A DNA stretch of 64,000 nt from Trochalopteron elliotii (lineage: Eukaryota > Chordata > Aves > Passeriformes > Leiothrichidae), in the NCBI GenBank assembly GCA_024734555.1, contig JANPWX010000076.1, forward strand, positions 5,337,504 through 5,401,503. Reading direction: 5' to 3'. Below are positions 1 to 14,499 of this stretch, piece by piece. Position 1 is the stretch's first letter; each line of letters opens with the position of its first letter. The translations under genes were made by a program, and so were the position numbers. Below the pieces are notes generated by a model. The model was not told the DNA's origin, ran no database searches, and saw only the letters and a program-made list of their open reading frames with translations.

Positions 1-652
1 ACAGACCCTGATCCTGGAGAGTGGAACAGGGCACTCCAGAATGGGACCATCCCAGGCACAGGTTGGTTTTGCTCTGGGCCTGTTTGGAGAAGAGAAAATG
101 TCTTGCACAGGATGTGCCTTCTGACCCTCTTGCTGTTCCTCTAGCTGAATCCTCCCTTTTTAATGGATGCACAGCCAACTTACCCCATACTGAGAGAGCT
201 GACAGAAACAGCTGAGTTTCCTTCTTCGCTTCTTGGTTTAACTTCACCATGGTGCCTGAGTTAGAGATACAAACTTGGTGTTCTCCTCAGTGTCATCTTA
301 ACATACTAGTTACTGAGCAGTCTCAATGTTGAAGATGCTTCTGTCCCTGTTGCAGGTTTTTCTAGAGGGGTATCTTGTTAATATTATCTGGCTAGTGCCA
401 GATCTTTTAATTCCTCTCTGCTGTTGCTTTTATTACCCATTTCTGCTAACTAAGGACAGCAAAGGTAGCACCACTCTCTGTCCTTCTGCTTTTGAGGCAT
501 TGCAGTCAGTGCAAGCAGGATATAAAATGTATTTTTGTCTGCTGCTTAGAAGATGCCACTCCATCTTCTCTGGAATTCATGTCTCACCACACTATTCCTC
601 AGCCTAATAGGTTTTGTAAAATGATGTGCTACAAGTACTAGTGAATCCCAGA
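1..652. other. Intergenic, nothing recognised
   Basis: This is ordinary A+T-rich sequence with only short chance frames. I recognise no repeat or exon in it. Confidence 0.6.
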
Positions 653-1026
653 NNNNNNNNNNNNNNNNNNNNNNNNNNNNNNNNNNNNNNNNNNNNNNNN
701 NNNNNNNNNNNNNNNNNNNNNNNNNNNNNNNNNNNNNNNNNNNNNNNNNNNNNNNNNNNNNNNNNNNNNNNNNNNNNNNNNNNNNNNNNNNNNNNNNNNN
801 NNNNNNNNNNNNNNNNNNNNNNNNNNNNNNNNNNNNNNNNNNNNNNNNNNNNNNNNNNNNNNNNNNNNNNNNNNNNNNNNNNNNNNNNNNNNNNNNNNNN
901 NNNNNNNNNNNNNNNNNNNNNNNNNNNNNNNNNNNNNNNNNNNNNNNNNNNNNNNNNNNNNNNNNNNNNNNNNNNNNNNNNNNNNNNNNNNNNNNNNNNN
1001 NNNNNNNNNNNNNNNNNNNNNNNNNN
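653..1026. other. Assembly gap (374 N)
   Basis: This is a run of N beside a tetranucleotide microsatellite, so the break was probably caused by the repeat. Nothing can be said of its content. Confidence 0.99.
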
Positions 1027-1071
1027 AGGAAGGAAGGAAGGAAGGAAGGAAGGAAGGAAGGAAGGAAGGAC
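1027..1071. repeat. (AAGG)n microsatellite
   Basis: About eleven perfect AAGG units run directly out of the first gap, so the full array is longer than what is seen. Confidence 0.97.
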
Positions 1072-4000
1072 TTGAAGTTTTCTAATGCCCTTCTAGAAGT
1101 AAAAACATTTGACAGTAAAAGTAACACCGGTTGAACTTTCATATAATTACCAGATTGTGATATCAGAAGAAGAATAATTTATCCTTTGGCTGATCTGAAG
1201 AAAGGAAAAATACATGTTATCCCATCTCAGAGATGAAGAACAGAAGCATAAAAGCCTAAACTGTCCCTGTCCCAATTTGAGCTTCCAACTAGGACAGCTG
1301 TGCTAGGAAGAGCAGTGTTCTCTTTGGTGTTCATGGAGCAAAACAGGCACCTCAGAGAACAGTTTCCTAAGGCAGCATTCACACTACTTTCGCAAATATG
1401 CTCAACACTGACAACTCACTGCTTTCACAATCACACGTAAGAATCCCAAAAACACAAACTGTCTCAAAGTAGAAGATTTAAGAAAATGCACTTGGAGGTT
1501 ATTCCGTTCTCTGCAGCTATTAGATAGAGGTGGGTCAGAGATTTTCCTAATTAAAAGACTCAAAAAGAATTATTTCAACTGTAAGATTCCAGAGTAATCT
1601 GACATCTACTGATGTTAAGGTTTTCAGGAAAAAATAATGCGCCTCTCACAAGCTTCACACAAGACTAAAGATGGAGAACTGGCAACTTTGTATCTCCCCT
1701 CTCCAAATGATAGATTTGAAATGCCAGTTTTCCAGCAGGGTTTCCCTTGCCTGACTGAAAATGTTTCTGTTGTTGTTTCACGTAGTCAGCCTGACCAATG
1801 AAGTGGCAATGCATGGCTGGCTGGCTGGTTTCAAATGCTCCCCCTGCCATGTGTTCCTGCCAAGACTCCACACACAATTCACTCTATTGAAAAGCCAGCT
1901 CATTTCCACTTGCAGCCGGCTCTATTCATATTCCTCTCAGAGTTAGTGACAATAAATATTATAAAATCACACAAATCCAGATGGTGTGGGTTGGAGTTGC
2001 CAGCTGTTCTACCACTTGTGAATTGCCTCTCTTGTCCTGCAGCTTGGCTTCTAGAGAAAGCATCTCATCAGTTTCCTATGGTCTCATTGCATTTCTTTAC
2101 AAGCCATCCCCATCCTGAGATATTTGCAACTTTCACTGTAGATATATATAAAGGAGAGAGAGGCAAAGCAAATTGGAGACAGAAAATCAAAGAATCCTTT
2201 ACCTCAGAAACTGAGGATTATTTTTCAAATAATGACCTTAGCCTCTCAACAGCTTCCCAGTTTTCATCCATGAAAAGAGACCATTTCAAGGGTTCAGCTG
2301 ATTTTCACTAATTCTCTCTCACAGGAGACTTACATCTAAAAGAGAAGCAAAGGTTCTCTTATCTTGCCCATACTTATCCTTGCAAAACCAGGAGGAAAAC
2401 AGTGCAAAATGAACACAGAAATTGAAATGCTGACATGACCTGTGTGAACAGCACTGTGTAAATCCTAAACATTCTGACAATTACCCTGTTTTTCTGCTCT
2501 GAGTTTTCCCATGAGTTTTGACTCTTTGAGCCTGGGGTGGTTTCTGCAGGCCCAGTGCAGTCTGCTGTTGAGTGAAACTACCATCCAAATGGTCACGAGG
2601 GTTGGAAGAAAGACTGTAACACAGCTATGGTTAACGGGACTGGCACTAACATAGATGTGAACATATGCAACTGCCACTAGTTTCATCCTCATATCGGGCT
2701 GTCTTCTGAGACTTTTTGCTGAGATGGGATGCAGACAAGAGTGAGTGGAAGGCAAGGGTGGTGGGACAAACCCAAAGTCAAGCAGTGAGAACAAGGAAAA
2801 TCCAAAGTTTCCCAATAAGAATTGGAAAGAGAAAGCCTGAGACCAGAAGTGCAAGTAAATCCACTAGCCATGGGCCATGATGAAGTCAGCAGGCTCTTGG
2901 GCTGTGGTGCCAGAAGGGAGCAGGCACCAGTAGTGATGCAGATGCTCACAGCCGCTGCTCTGGCTGGTGCCATGGTCTGGGGTTGTGGTGGTGGGACAAG
3001 GGTGTTTGAGGAGGAAAAAATGTTCTCAGGAGCTCTCCAGGCTGGTGTCTGAGGCATAAGAGTGTTTTACCAGCAGTCTATCTCATTACATTTGCAGCAA
3101 ACACTGTTCAATTTCTTTAATTTCCTCTTTCCCTTATCTAGTCTCCAAATTAAAAAAAAAACGACAAACCAATAATGAAGAGGCAGATCCAGCCAAGCCA
3201 TGGGCCAAGCCATGCAGTTAGGTTCAGTGAGGAGCATGGCTGGGCACAGGCAAAGCCCAGGAATCTGTGCCTAAGCTTAATCCCAGCTCCAGTGGAGACG
3301 CCCAGTGAGGGGTCTCATACTTTTCTCCCACTCAGCTCTTTTCACAGCAGTGTGATCCCACATTACAGCATTGCAACTGGTCAGGGCGGGACTTGAACAC
3401 AGACAACCAGACCCCTCATGGAATACTGTAGAAACTGTTGATCCTTCAGGACCAAAAAAATGAAGAATCATAAGGATAGTTGTTCCTTGTAAAGTAGGGT
3501 TTACAAATTTCCACCCTTGCAGAAATCCTGCTCAAGGTAGGCTCAGGACTTTTGAATAAAGCTTTTAGTTCACGTTACAGGAAGGTAAAATTACATTTGT
3601 AGATCCATAAATGCATCAGATACTGAATGCAACATAAGCCTCTTTTGAAATACTCATCATTTCTACTTATCTTGATGTCAGTGACATCCACTCAGTTCTG
3701 GATGAAGAAGAGAAGAAGAGAGAGGAGGAGTGCCCATCTCCAGTCTATACACACTCCATCTCACAATGGCATGAAAGCTCCTCTTCTCATTCTCAAGCCA
3801 TTACTTAAAAAATATCCTTGGGTCAGAAACTCTCCAATTCAATATACTCCTTTCTATGTCTGCTCTTTCAGCATCCATCTGTGCAGAACCTTGTAATGTT
3901 TCATTAATTCTCAGCTGCCTCCTGATGCTGGAATTTTACCATCAGAGGCTGCCCACAAGTGGGATATCAGGGATGCTGGAAACATTTCACTTAATAGATA

Positions 4001-7000
4001 AGACAGTTTAGGGTTAGGCAACCACCAAACTGGAGTTATATGGTCACAAATTTCACATTTGACATATTTTTTAAATCTTATGTTTTTATTTTAACCAAAG
4101 GATTCAGTCAGCAAAATCCTATTTTTACTTTTGCTCTTAGTCTGCTTATACCAAAACACTGGGATTTGTATAATTTCCCAAATTATTTCTGAAAAAAGTG
4201 TATGATCCTCACTGGGATTTACTCAGGTGCCAACGGGAGAGTCATCTCTGACACAGTTTTCATTCTACATCTAATTTCAACAAACATGCCCCAGAGGAGA
4301 CAGATTCTATCCAGCAAAGATCCTTGAACTACAGTGTGACTTTTATTATATAAATTTATCATTCTTCTGAGTTTATATTAAAAGATCTTTGCAAAGTTCT
4401 GTCCAAATTCTGTCTTGAATTTACCTGGTAGGAGCCCTATTATCTCAGTAGCAGCGCAGCAAATGAGTCAGCAGAGAATGTGCCACTGGGTATGTTACTC
4501 AATCATTCACATCTGCCGTGTTTGGGGACACATCTGAAACAGGCAGCAGTTCCCAGCCGGGCCCCAGGGAGGCACTTACGTTAAGCGGGTGTGACTCAGC
4601 AACATTTCTTAATTATCTGATGCTTGCAGGAGACTTCAAGATTGAAACATTGTCAGCAGCATTTTATCCAAAGTGGTGAAAAGCTTCTAAAAAGCACTTT
4701 TGGGACATATTCTTGCCAGCTTTATGGCACTGGGTCTCCATTACAATAAACAAACTCTGATACCTGAGTGTGGCCTTCTGGGAAATTTCATATAAAGCCA
4801 CAGGAAGGCTCATTTTTGCAACCTCCTACGCCTCTGTCCTTAAAAGCAATGGTACTCCCCATGTAGGCTGGGCCTGGCCTGGGCTCTCCATTTCCCAAGG
4901 GATTGTGGCCTTCTCTTGCTGCTCATCAGTGTTGGCAAGGCTGTGCTGCCTTGGCACAGGGGTCACGGGTTTGTCACCATCTCCCTGGTGAATGGAGCTT
5001 GGCACCAGGTGTCTGCATGGTCTAAAGGTGGGATAACAGCCAAGTTCTTGAAAATATGGACAATGATTGAATAAAGAGGTCCCAAAACATGTAACAATGC
5101 ACAGACGGGCTACTATCTATCATTTAAACAGGGCAATGTGGAAGGCTTGGAGAAGTTGCTTCTGCTTTGGAAAAGGGAGCAGCAGCTGAGCAAGGAAAGA
5201 ACAGTAAGCAACAGGTACCTGCTGCAGCCTGGAATGTAGTGTCTCCTCCAGGACCAGGCAGTGTGTTGCCTTGGGAGAGGTCAAGTGCTGGGAGTTGCCT
5301 CAAAATTCAACCTTATAAAAGGGTCAAATTTGGGGAGGAGGAGGAAAAAAAACCAGATGCTTACTGTAGTAGATAAAGCTTTCCTCATTGAAGAGCTGCA
5401 TGTGATCACCTCCACAGCAGTGCCTGAGGCCATGCAGGACCATGGCCACCAGTGCCAGTCACACAGGTCACCTCCACGGTGTTGGGCACACACAGCTCCT
5501 CTTTGGGCAGGATCACTGGGAAGTGCCAGCTTTGGGTGTGGCATGGTGGTGATTGAGGACAAGTAAGAAGCAACCACCAGTGGGAGGGTGTTGTTGATGT
5601 GTGTCAGCATAACAAAGGGGTGTTTTTTACATTTTAAAATGTAAAAAAACCAGGTGCCATTATTGTGGTGCCCTTACCATAAAAGAGAAAAGGAAAAAAA
5701 TAGAAAGAAACGTATTTTAAAGAAAGAGTTAAAATATAGGGTTCCATAATAATCTTTTCAAATCTGACTGAAGAACTAGACTGCTTTTGAGCTTCCTCTT
5801 GATGCAGAGAAACCCCTCACAGACTTCCTAAGAGCATCTGTTAATTAAGTATCAGCAGCAGGTGCCTTGTAGTTTTGAACAATTCTACTAAAATTCTGCA
5901 TTTTCAGTTAATTAAGTACTACAGATCTGCTTACAATGGACTGAGGGTTCTATGTAGGACTAAAGCTCCTGAATTCTAGTTCTCAGAAGTAATTCAAGGC
6001 TCTAATTTCAGCTGCCAGTTTGGATGCTGAGAATTTGAGGCTTCCTTGTGTAAGCTTTCAGAGGAAATTGGAGAAGTGAAAATATAAGGTTTCTTTTTTT
6101 TTTTTTCTATTCTGAAATTTGAAACAGCTGTCACAAAATGTTTATAACATAGTGCTCAATAAATGTCTAAACCTAGAAGGAACTATGCATGAATTATGTC
6201 TGATTTATACATTAAATAAAAATAGAAAGAGCCAGCTGAATTTTAAGCATTTCCCCCCACATTCAGTAAGACTAGAAATTACAATATCTATAGAGTATTT
6301 CCTGCAAAAATGTCTAATACATTGCATATACAATATAAAAAAAATAAATTAAAAGCATCCTGCGAGTTCATCAGACAAGGTAAATACTTGGGCCTAACTA
6401 AATTTTCTTAAATTGGCTTTTCATAGTGAAAAATTGTTTTATTTTTAATCTCACCCCATAAACTGCAGTCCAAGATTAAACATAAGCAAAGATCTGAGCT
6501 GCCATTAATTGCTGTAAGTTATGGCTCTTGGACAGGTCAATAAACTGACAGGGCACATAACAGCCTTCAGGAATCAGACCCCAGGGGTGAGGCAGGACAA
6601 TCCTCACCCCAGCCCTGGATCCTGACCAGATCCCAAGCCAGCTCTGAGAATGTCAAATCCTCAGCTCATCTCCTCTTGGGGCAATGAAGTGTGTTGGATA
6701 ATAGCACCTTTGGAGAGGCAGGAGCAGGGCCATGCTATGACCCTGGCCCCAGATTCCACTGGACTGGCTGCCTGTACCAGCCAGCAGCAGCAGCCTTCCA
6801 AGGTGCAGACAAAGCAGGGCACACCAGTGCATCTAAACATCCAATCTACCTGCCCCCAAAAAGACAGACACATTTTAAAGAACAGGTTTCATGAAGCTGA
6901 AGCTCTAGTTCCTTTATAGGTACAAATGAGTTAAAGTCATACTAAAGTTTTGCCTACAATGTAATGCAACTCTGAAGATATGTGAATCTAACATCTGAAA

Positions 7001-10000
7001 AACAATGCCATTATGTGTCTTTATTTAGCTGCAAAATACTTTGGTAGGTACTTTTACTGCTTCTTTGGAGGATTATTTTTAACTGTAGATACTCTCCAGT
7101 CATACTTACTGATCTCACTTTGCAGGGATAATACTTAGCCTGATTAACCCCAGGGAACGAAGATACTTAATATATTTTCTTCCAGTTTATTACCCATCCC
7201 TGGCAAACAAAGCAAAATAAATCAATTAAAATGTAATTTTAAGAAGAGTATTCCCAGGTTTGGTTAGCTAAATCACACTTTTGCAATCAATGTGACCTTT
7301 ATAGATGTTTTAGACCTTTCTCAAGATCACCTGCATGTATCAAAATAAAACATTCTCATCCCAGTTTTACGGCACAGCTCTGTTAGAAAAATATTTCAGT
7401 GCAACAAGTTCAAAACAAAACTTTGTGGTTTAGGTCCCTAAACCACAGAGGTAGTTATCATTTATTTTGGCTGTCTCCACCACCGCTCTGTGCATACCAA
7501 AAGTGCTTCCCAGCTCGCCTTGCACAAACACAAGTGTTGCCACTTCAGCCCCTCCTTGTGTGCTCCTGTATGTCACCATCACCCCAGCAGATGGAAATTT
7601 CCTAGATTTTACCCTCCAAAATAAAGCAAAGTAGGTGAATGGATGCCCTGAGAGATACAGATGGGAGGGACAGAGCAGGCAGCTCCCCTCCCACTGAAGG
7701 CCCTGACAGGCTGTCACTGTGCTCCATGTGGGTGCCTGCCCTTGAGCCAGGGCAGGCAGTGGGCAAGGCACAGGTGCTGTGTTCATCAGCCCCTTGTTAC
7801 AGCTCTTCCAGAAGCTGGTCAGTCTTAATTTAACTAAGGGCCAGCTAAATCTGGGGTATCAGTTCAGGCTCTTCCTCCTGGAAGGACCACCAAAAAAACT
7901 ACACAAGTGGCTCTTGGCACCCAGGAGGGTCTGTGCTCACATAAGAGCAGTATTTTTACTGCAGACATGCTCTAAGTCTGGAGTTGCAGGTGCTTCAGCC
8001 CGCAACATCAGTAAGTGTTTCCACAGAGGCCCTGGCTTTTTTTGGTGCAGTTTATGCTCCCAGGGCAGAGGAAGGTGACTGCCTGACAGCCAGTCTTTGC
8101 CAAGGGGCAGATGAGCCCCAGCAGTCACCCCAGGGAGCTGTAACTGAGTTTTCTGGGGTGACCAACACACTGACACATCACATTACTGGCGATGAGTTCA
8201 ATGCCACCCCTAGGTGACCTGACAACACAGAAGTAGGTTAATAGAACCATCTTAACACCAAGCTTGATTTGAGACATGGACCACATGGGAAGTCCTCCTT
8301 CAGTGTGAGAAGAACCTGTTTCTCTTCTTTAAGAAGAAACATAAAACTAGGAAACCCTTTCCAAATCTGCTGGGCCCTTTATAGAGCTTTATACATCTAC
8401 AGTCACACCATGTGAGTAACAGCTTACTACAAAACCAGAACTAAAGCCATCCAATCCTACTGCTTCAGCACAGGATAAATAAAATCAGCAGGTTAAATGC
8501 TTCCCTGCTACATTTAAGCAGCAGTGCCTGGTTTTGACACTGCTCCAGATGGTTTATGCCTGCACCATCATAGCAGATATTTTACTCTTTAACGTTAACA
8601 GTGTTTTCATAGTATACATTTTTCTTAAATTAAAAAACAAACCGTGGACTTTCAGAAAAGCTGACTCTGGGCCTTCCCTCATTCCTCTACTATCCATGGT
8701 CATTTTGCCACTGACAACAAAAAAGGGAGGACCAGAGCCTTTAATTCCCTACTTTTAAGTGTTAATATATTTACAGAAGACTATACAAGCAAGCGCCCAA
8801 CAGCACTTGCACATTATTAGTGCTACACAATATTTGTAACATGTTGCTAAAACAATGCTGCTAAATGAAGAAGCTTTATTAGTTCAGAGTTTTTGGCTGC
8901 TGTTATTAAAAATATATTTACCTGAAAGGAAATCCAAGTATTTAATTTTACAAACAATTTAAAACATAGCAGAAAGCAACATAAACTATTGCTTTTTATG
9001 TTTATACAATTTTTTTTTGGCATAACACTGCCATACAGATACAGAATTATAAAATATCTCTTTATAGTGCATTACAAATCCAGAAACTGGTTACCACTCC
9101 TACCACATACATATGGTATTGGTACTACCAAACATGCATGGCATTCTGTAATTAAACACTGCAAAGGAATACAGAGAAGAGAGCAGGACCATTCATAAAA
9201 ACTGACATAGAGCTGTTCCATTATGCAAGTAAAAAATGTTCGGCTTTGGAGTTTTTTCTTTTTACTGCACTTTTTTCTTAGAATACATTTGAACAATGAA
9301 GTCTATGATATTTCCAAATTTTATCAGTGCAAAAACTACACTTAATCATCTGTTGCTGAAATCAAACTGCATAAAGGGCAAACAACCGTGGAATACGTTA
9401 AAACACAGCAGAAAAGAGCAACTAATGATTAGCAAACATGCTTCAGCAGATCCCAAAAATATAAGTGCCATAACCTTTTTTACTGCAAAACAATAATTTT
9501 CACATGGTTAGCCACAGTAGTAAATACATTCAGTATATTTCACAATAAACTTTAGTTCATGGATACACCACTGAACTTGTAAGCGTGGTGGGATTAAAGA
9601 GCCACATTTCTAAGCAGATACTTCTTTCAGAATAATTTGCCAATTCTCACTTGTTTTTTCTTATAGCAAACACCATAATGCTTTTGGAAATAAATGTAGA
9701 AGTGATTTCAAGTGTAAAGCTAGATGAGGTCTCTATTGAATTGATCTCTATAGCTTTTGAACTACATTTTAGGAGTCCATTACATACAGCATGTAATAAA
9801 CCTATAATTTAAATCAAATTCTTGCTTTCACCAAAGGTCTTAACTAAGTGTACTTAAGAACAAGGGCTGAAAAGGGATCACAGCTTTCAGGAAAAGAAAT
9901 AGCCAAAAGTTCATAGCCAATACTGAGCACAAAAATATTACAGAGACACAATGTTCACTCCCCTTGGAGAACTGCATCTAAGTATCTGTAAGTAGTAAAT

Positions 10001-13000
10001 CTGTGGTGTAGACCATAATGTGAATTGAGGGGTGTTGTATATGCTTAGGCCTTTTTTGACACATCCCTCATTTTCAGATTCTGGTAGCCATAAAAAATAC
10101 CTTTTGACCAGTTACTCCAGTTGCAATTGGAATTGTGAACAGTATCAAGACAAATTACCAAAATGTAGAATGATGAGTATGGTTCTCAGCAAACCCCAGA
10201 CAGTATTTCCATCTTCTACATGATCACAAAGTTAGATTCACTGATGCTGGTTGCTCCAAATCCAGAGGTATCTCACTCATATGTGGGCTAGGAATAGGTT
10301 TTCCATTTGACTGATTTTGCTTTTACACTGGTAAGAAAAAAATAAATCAACCCTGTTCTGCAGCTGGAATCTGACTTTTAACACTTAATCTACACTTTTA
10401 ACACTAGTCTACAAAAAGATTAATGAGCAAAAATGTATTCAGAATGAATAAGTAAGGAAGCATTGTCATCAACTTAGTACAAGTTTCTGCCTAAGTAGAC
10501 ATCTTCTGCCCAAAGCCAGAAGAAACATGGGACATTTTCCACCTAAACAGGTATTTTGTCATTGGAATCTCCCATGCATTTAAAAACTGATTTGAAGTGG
10601 ATTACTCTTCATCTTACAGTACTTTTAGTACTGTGTTCTAATGCAGTAGCAATTCTTTAGTAAACAGATCTGAGGCAAGTAAGAGATCACCTTCTCCACA
10701 AAAATCATTATTAAAACATGGCACTCACAGCCACAAGCGATTGTAGAGGCTGAATGAAACCACGAGTTCAAAACCCAAAAATTCCTGGAGAAAATGGGGT
10801 CACTGTATAATTTCTTTGTTTCACTGCATCTTTTGGTGGCCACTGCTGGAGGCAGGACACAAGGCTAGAAACATCTTTGGTTCTGATTCCCACTGGCAAT
10901 TCTGAGGACAACATACATCATCAGCATGATATTGTCACACCTTTATTAATGGCAAAACTTGCTTCACATACTTGCATCTTATTCATAAATACAGCTTTTG
11001 TCGAGGAAATTCAATATGATATGTTTCCTGCAAAAGTGTGATGTAAAAAAATTACATTTTCACTTAAACATATATAACTATAAATTGTGATCAGTACCAT
11101 CACAACAGTCAGAAGAAGAAAGGTGTAAAATAACCTCTCAATTAAACAGATGGACATAAATTTTATTTAAAAACAAACAAGAGCTGTTTTCCATTTGATC
11201 CAGTAAAGGTCACTTGTCTTACCTCACTGGATCATCCATCAACATTGTACAAAGCTTCTAAGGTCTGTAAACCTTCTGTTTATAGTACAGATATATGCAA
11301 CTGCAGATTATTAGAATTATCCTGGAATAGTTCAGGGAGGCTTACACTAGGTTACATGAAATATTAATGATGATTATACAAATACCTAATACATTAGATT
11401 GCTGCAATCTTAGAGCAGGAAACTGAGGAGCTGACCCAAGTCAGGGAATATCTCTCAAAGGATTATTGCACTTATTTTTAGTATCCTTCAGGATTTTATT
11501 TGAGTAACATGAACACAAAGACCTCAGAACTGCTCCTAGATATGGGGACACATGTAACTACTCTTCTGCTCTGAATGGTCTGTGCTGCACACCTCATGTA
11601 CCCAAGCCTTCAGTCTCTACACCAACACAGTATCAGGTACTGAGGCACACTTGTGTCTGGCATAGTGGGGCACAGAGCTGTAACTAACCTTAAAGTGCTG
11701 TGTTTTTGCATGATTTGTATGATCGCCTTGTGTGTACTCATCTGTGTACTCAGTAACATTGTTCCAAGCATGTTCATATCCCCTCACCATAAGATCCTTA
11801 AAATCAAATTCACAGGTATGTGCACATACACACTACTCCCACCTAACAGTACCAGAGGCTGCTCAGATGTACTTACTTGGAAAGAGCCTTCATATGGAAG
11901 GTTCTGTTCAATTAACATACGAACAGTTCAGATTCTAGTCTAACACTGGGCCAAAATGCACTACTGTAGTAAGTACACAAAAATCCCTGAATACTTAAGC
12001 ATACAGCAAGACAAAAAGAAATTTAATAGTAAGCAAGTGACTTGAGTTTCTTTGCATACCCTCAGTTCCTGAAGTAATGGTTAAACAACTATGTACAGGC
12101 ATCTATGAGAATACAATCATTTCAACACACACATATATATATACTGTATATATAATGTAAACCTGAAAACCAATACTTAGAAACTTCAAGCACGGGGTGT
12201 TTCTGGTTGCTAAGGCCATGATTCTGTAACAAAAATGCATACAGTGCACCCATGTGATCCTTGCAAATCTCAACGGGACACTATATGCTCCATGATTGCC
12301 CTGCAATAAATCCTTCTTTTCAGTACTTGCAAAATCGGAAGAAAGAATTCCTCTATGAAAAGAATGATACATTGTCATATTTTACATCGAGCAGAATTTG
12401 TTAGTTAAAGCTGAAGTGTCCCATGGGAGTAATTCTGTTGATAAAGCTGTAAAACAAGGATTGGAGAGTGCAGGAGCTCACCTGACACAAAAATCCTCAC
12501 CTACATAGTCCCCATAGTTCTTTGTAGGCAATTGATATGCCACTACTCTTCTGTGAAAACTGAGAGAAATATATTGAGTTGCAGATTAAAAAATAAAAAT
12601 AAAAATTGCAGAGTTAATACAGGTGTAAGTACCAAAGTTCTTGACAATATTTTCAGATACCTTGGCCCCTTAATGCAGACAGCTCTGTCAGATTAAAAGT
12701 ATTTTAAGCACCTAATTATGAACATTGAACCAGTAAGCATGTTTAAGTGAGAGATGTGTCATGATAATGGAATACTGCAGAGTAATCTGCTGGATGCACA
12801 TCCCAAGAATTTTGTTTAAAATCAGAGTAAGATTTCTCTTTTTTTTGTTCAGTAGACAAAAGAGCTCCTGAGGTCATTGATGTTCAATCAAATTACACTA
12901 TAAATATAATAACACCTCCAGCATCCCTTATTTTACTTCAATACTCCACATTTTCTGTAAAGTATTTAACATTAATACTAAAGTTCATAAATTGAAGGCT

Positions 13001-14499
13001 CTGTATAGCTTCTTATGCTGTAGTTATGTTCCTCATACACAGGGTATCAATTTTCCCTATGGTACTCAAAAAATAACTATGTAAGAACAACCCTATGAAG
13101 TTTGCACAGTTAGGCACTCAAGACTGAAAAATTCACAGGCAGAAAATTAAGTGTCCTCCCTTTGCATACATGGAGGGGCAGAATCCTTAACTACACAGAC
13201 CAGTTTTATCACAGCACTTCCTTCCCCTTCTGTTTTGAAGGTCAGAGGCAAACACGAACAAGGCAATCTCAGTTCATGTCCAGGGAATTGTGCAAGGCTT
13301 CTCAGGATATTTCTGGCTTTAAAAAGGTGGTGGCTGGAAATCTTTAGGGCATTTCTGCTCATACAGACTTAATGCCTACTTGAATCATCCAAGTTACCCT
13401 AAAAAAAAAATCCATGTATGCAAGCTCCTTTCCTCACAAGTCAGCACAGAAGAAAAAAATACATCTTCCTTCTTCTCTGGGTCTTTAGGATGGAAAGAGC
13501 CTCATCTTTTTCCATAGGTACCAAGATGCCTAACTGCCACTCTATTTGATCCCAAGAACCAGCACTACCTAGAGAAAAAAAAATGGATAATGCATTGCCA
13601 TGATGGGCATTAGCAAAACAGAATACAAAATATTTTGTCTATGCTCTGAAACCTTTATCATTTAGAGTTATAAGACTTGAATAAAGTCCTGTAGTGTTTT
13701 GACACTCAAACTGTAGTCAGCCTTTCGCCTTATAACATTTAAGCAGGAATACATTAAAGGCAGTGGATAATATGTACACTTTTAAACAGAAAATACATAC
13801 AGAAGTTTTAGAGTATTTTAGGACTGTAGAAGTGTGACTTGTCCCTGCATTAAATTCATATTCTGCACAACCAACTTGCCGGGTACTATCGTTTGACGTG
13901 AACGGCAGAAAATCAGAAGAAGCTACTCAGGGAGAGTAGACAGCTCTTCTGTAGAAGTTGGGAAAGATCTTAATGGTGAAATTCCTACTTGTTGGGCTCC
14001 AGCCCAGCCAACAGACTGGCCTGCCTTAAGTTTCCACTGATTATCAAAGTAACATAAAACTGAGAGACTTAAAATAGAGAGCAAAGAGAGGAAACAGCTG
14101 GAAAGAAGCACCAGGACTGCCTTTGTCATTGAGACCAGCAACAGGTGACTGCATTGTGCAGATTCTACCCAAAACTGGCCAAGGAACGTCAAGTAAGACC
14201 CAACTTGACATGCCTCGTGACCTCTTCTCTGGTGGCTTTGCTGATAAGGCAGTGCTTTGTGGTAAAGACAGTGCTTTACAGCTGTCCAGAGGCTTTCCAG
14301 GTGCTGAATCCAGCTGGGAGAGTCATCTTACTACAGCTGATCAACAGAGAGCTTTCAAACTGAGACCAAATTTGAGAGATCACAGAGAACCCTTCCCCCA
14401 GATTAGTTGTAACAAATAAATCAAGAAAAGGGAGAATTTAACAAGGACTAAAAGAAGTCTAAAGTGCAACTTCGCTTGTATCCAAAAGCTGTGGATACA
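1072..14499. other. Intergenic or distal 3' UTR, no gene recognised
   Basis: I find no exon with a recognisable protein and no clear LINE or LTR in this stretch. It holds short simple repeats (for example the TA/CA-rich run at 12126-12157), a perfect 26-bp palindrome at 5623-5648, and a pair of AP-1/Maf-type sites at 4464 and 4592. Open frames of up to about 160 codons occur but have no family signature or exon context. The repeat-free, A+T-rich part between about 8.7 and 14.5 kb could be an extended 3' UTR of OGFRL1 on the minus strand. Confidence 0.5.
4464..4601. promoter_or_regulatory. Possible distal enhancer with paired AP-1/Maf sites
   Basis: TGAGTCAGCA stands at 4464-4473 and GTGACTCAGCA at 4591-4601. 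Both are AP-1 cores extended to half Maf-recognition elements. The second also fits the antioxidant response element (RTGACNNNGC). Two such extended sites within 140 bases is uncommon by chance, but no further evidence of enhancer activity is visible. Confidence 0.25.

Noticed and set aside
1835..2311. A 158-codon plus-strand frame
   Set aside because: No recognisable domain, no conserved start context, and overlapping frames in other phases are almost as long.
2465..3057. GC-richer block with overlapping frames on both strands, suspected of being a gene or LTR
   Set aside because: No frame keeps a family motif, no splice pattern fits, and I cannot match it to a known repeat.
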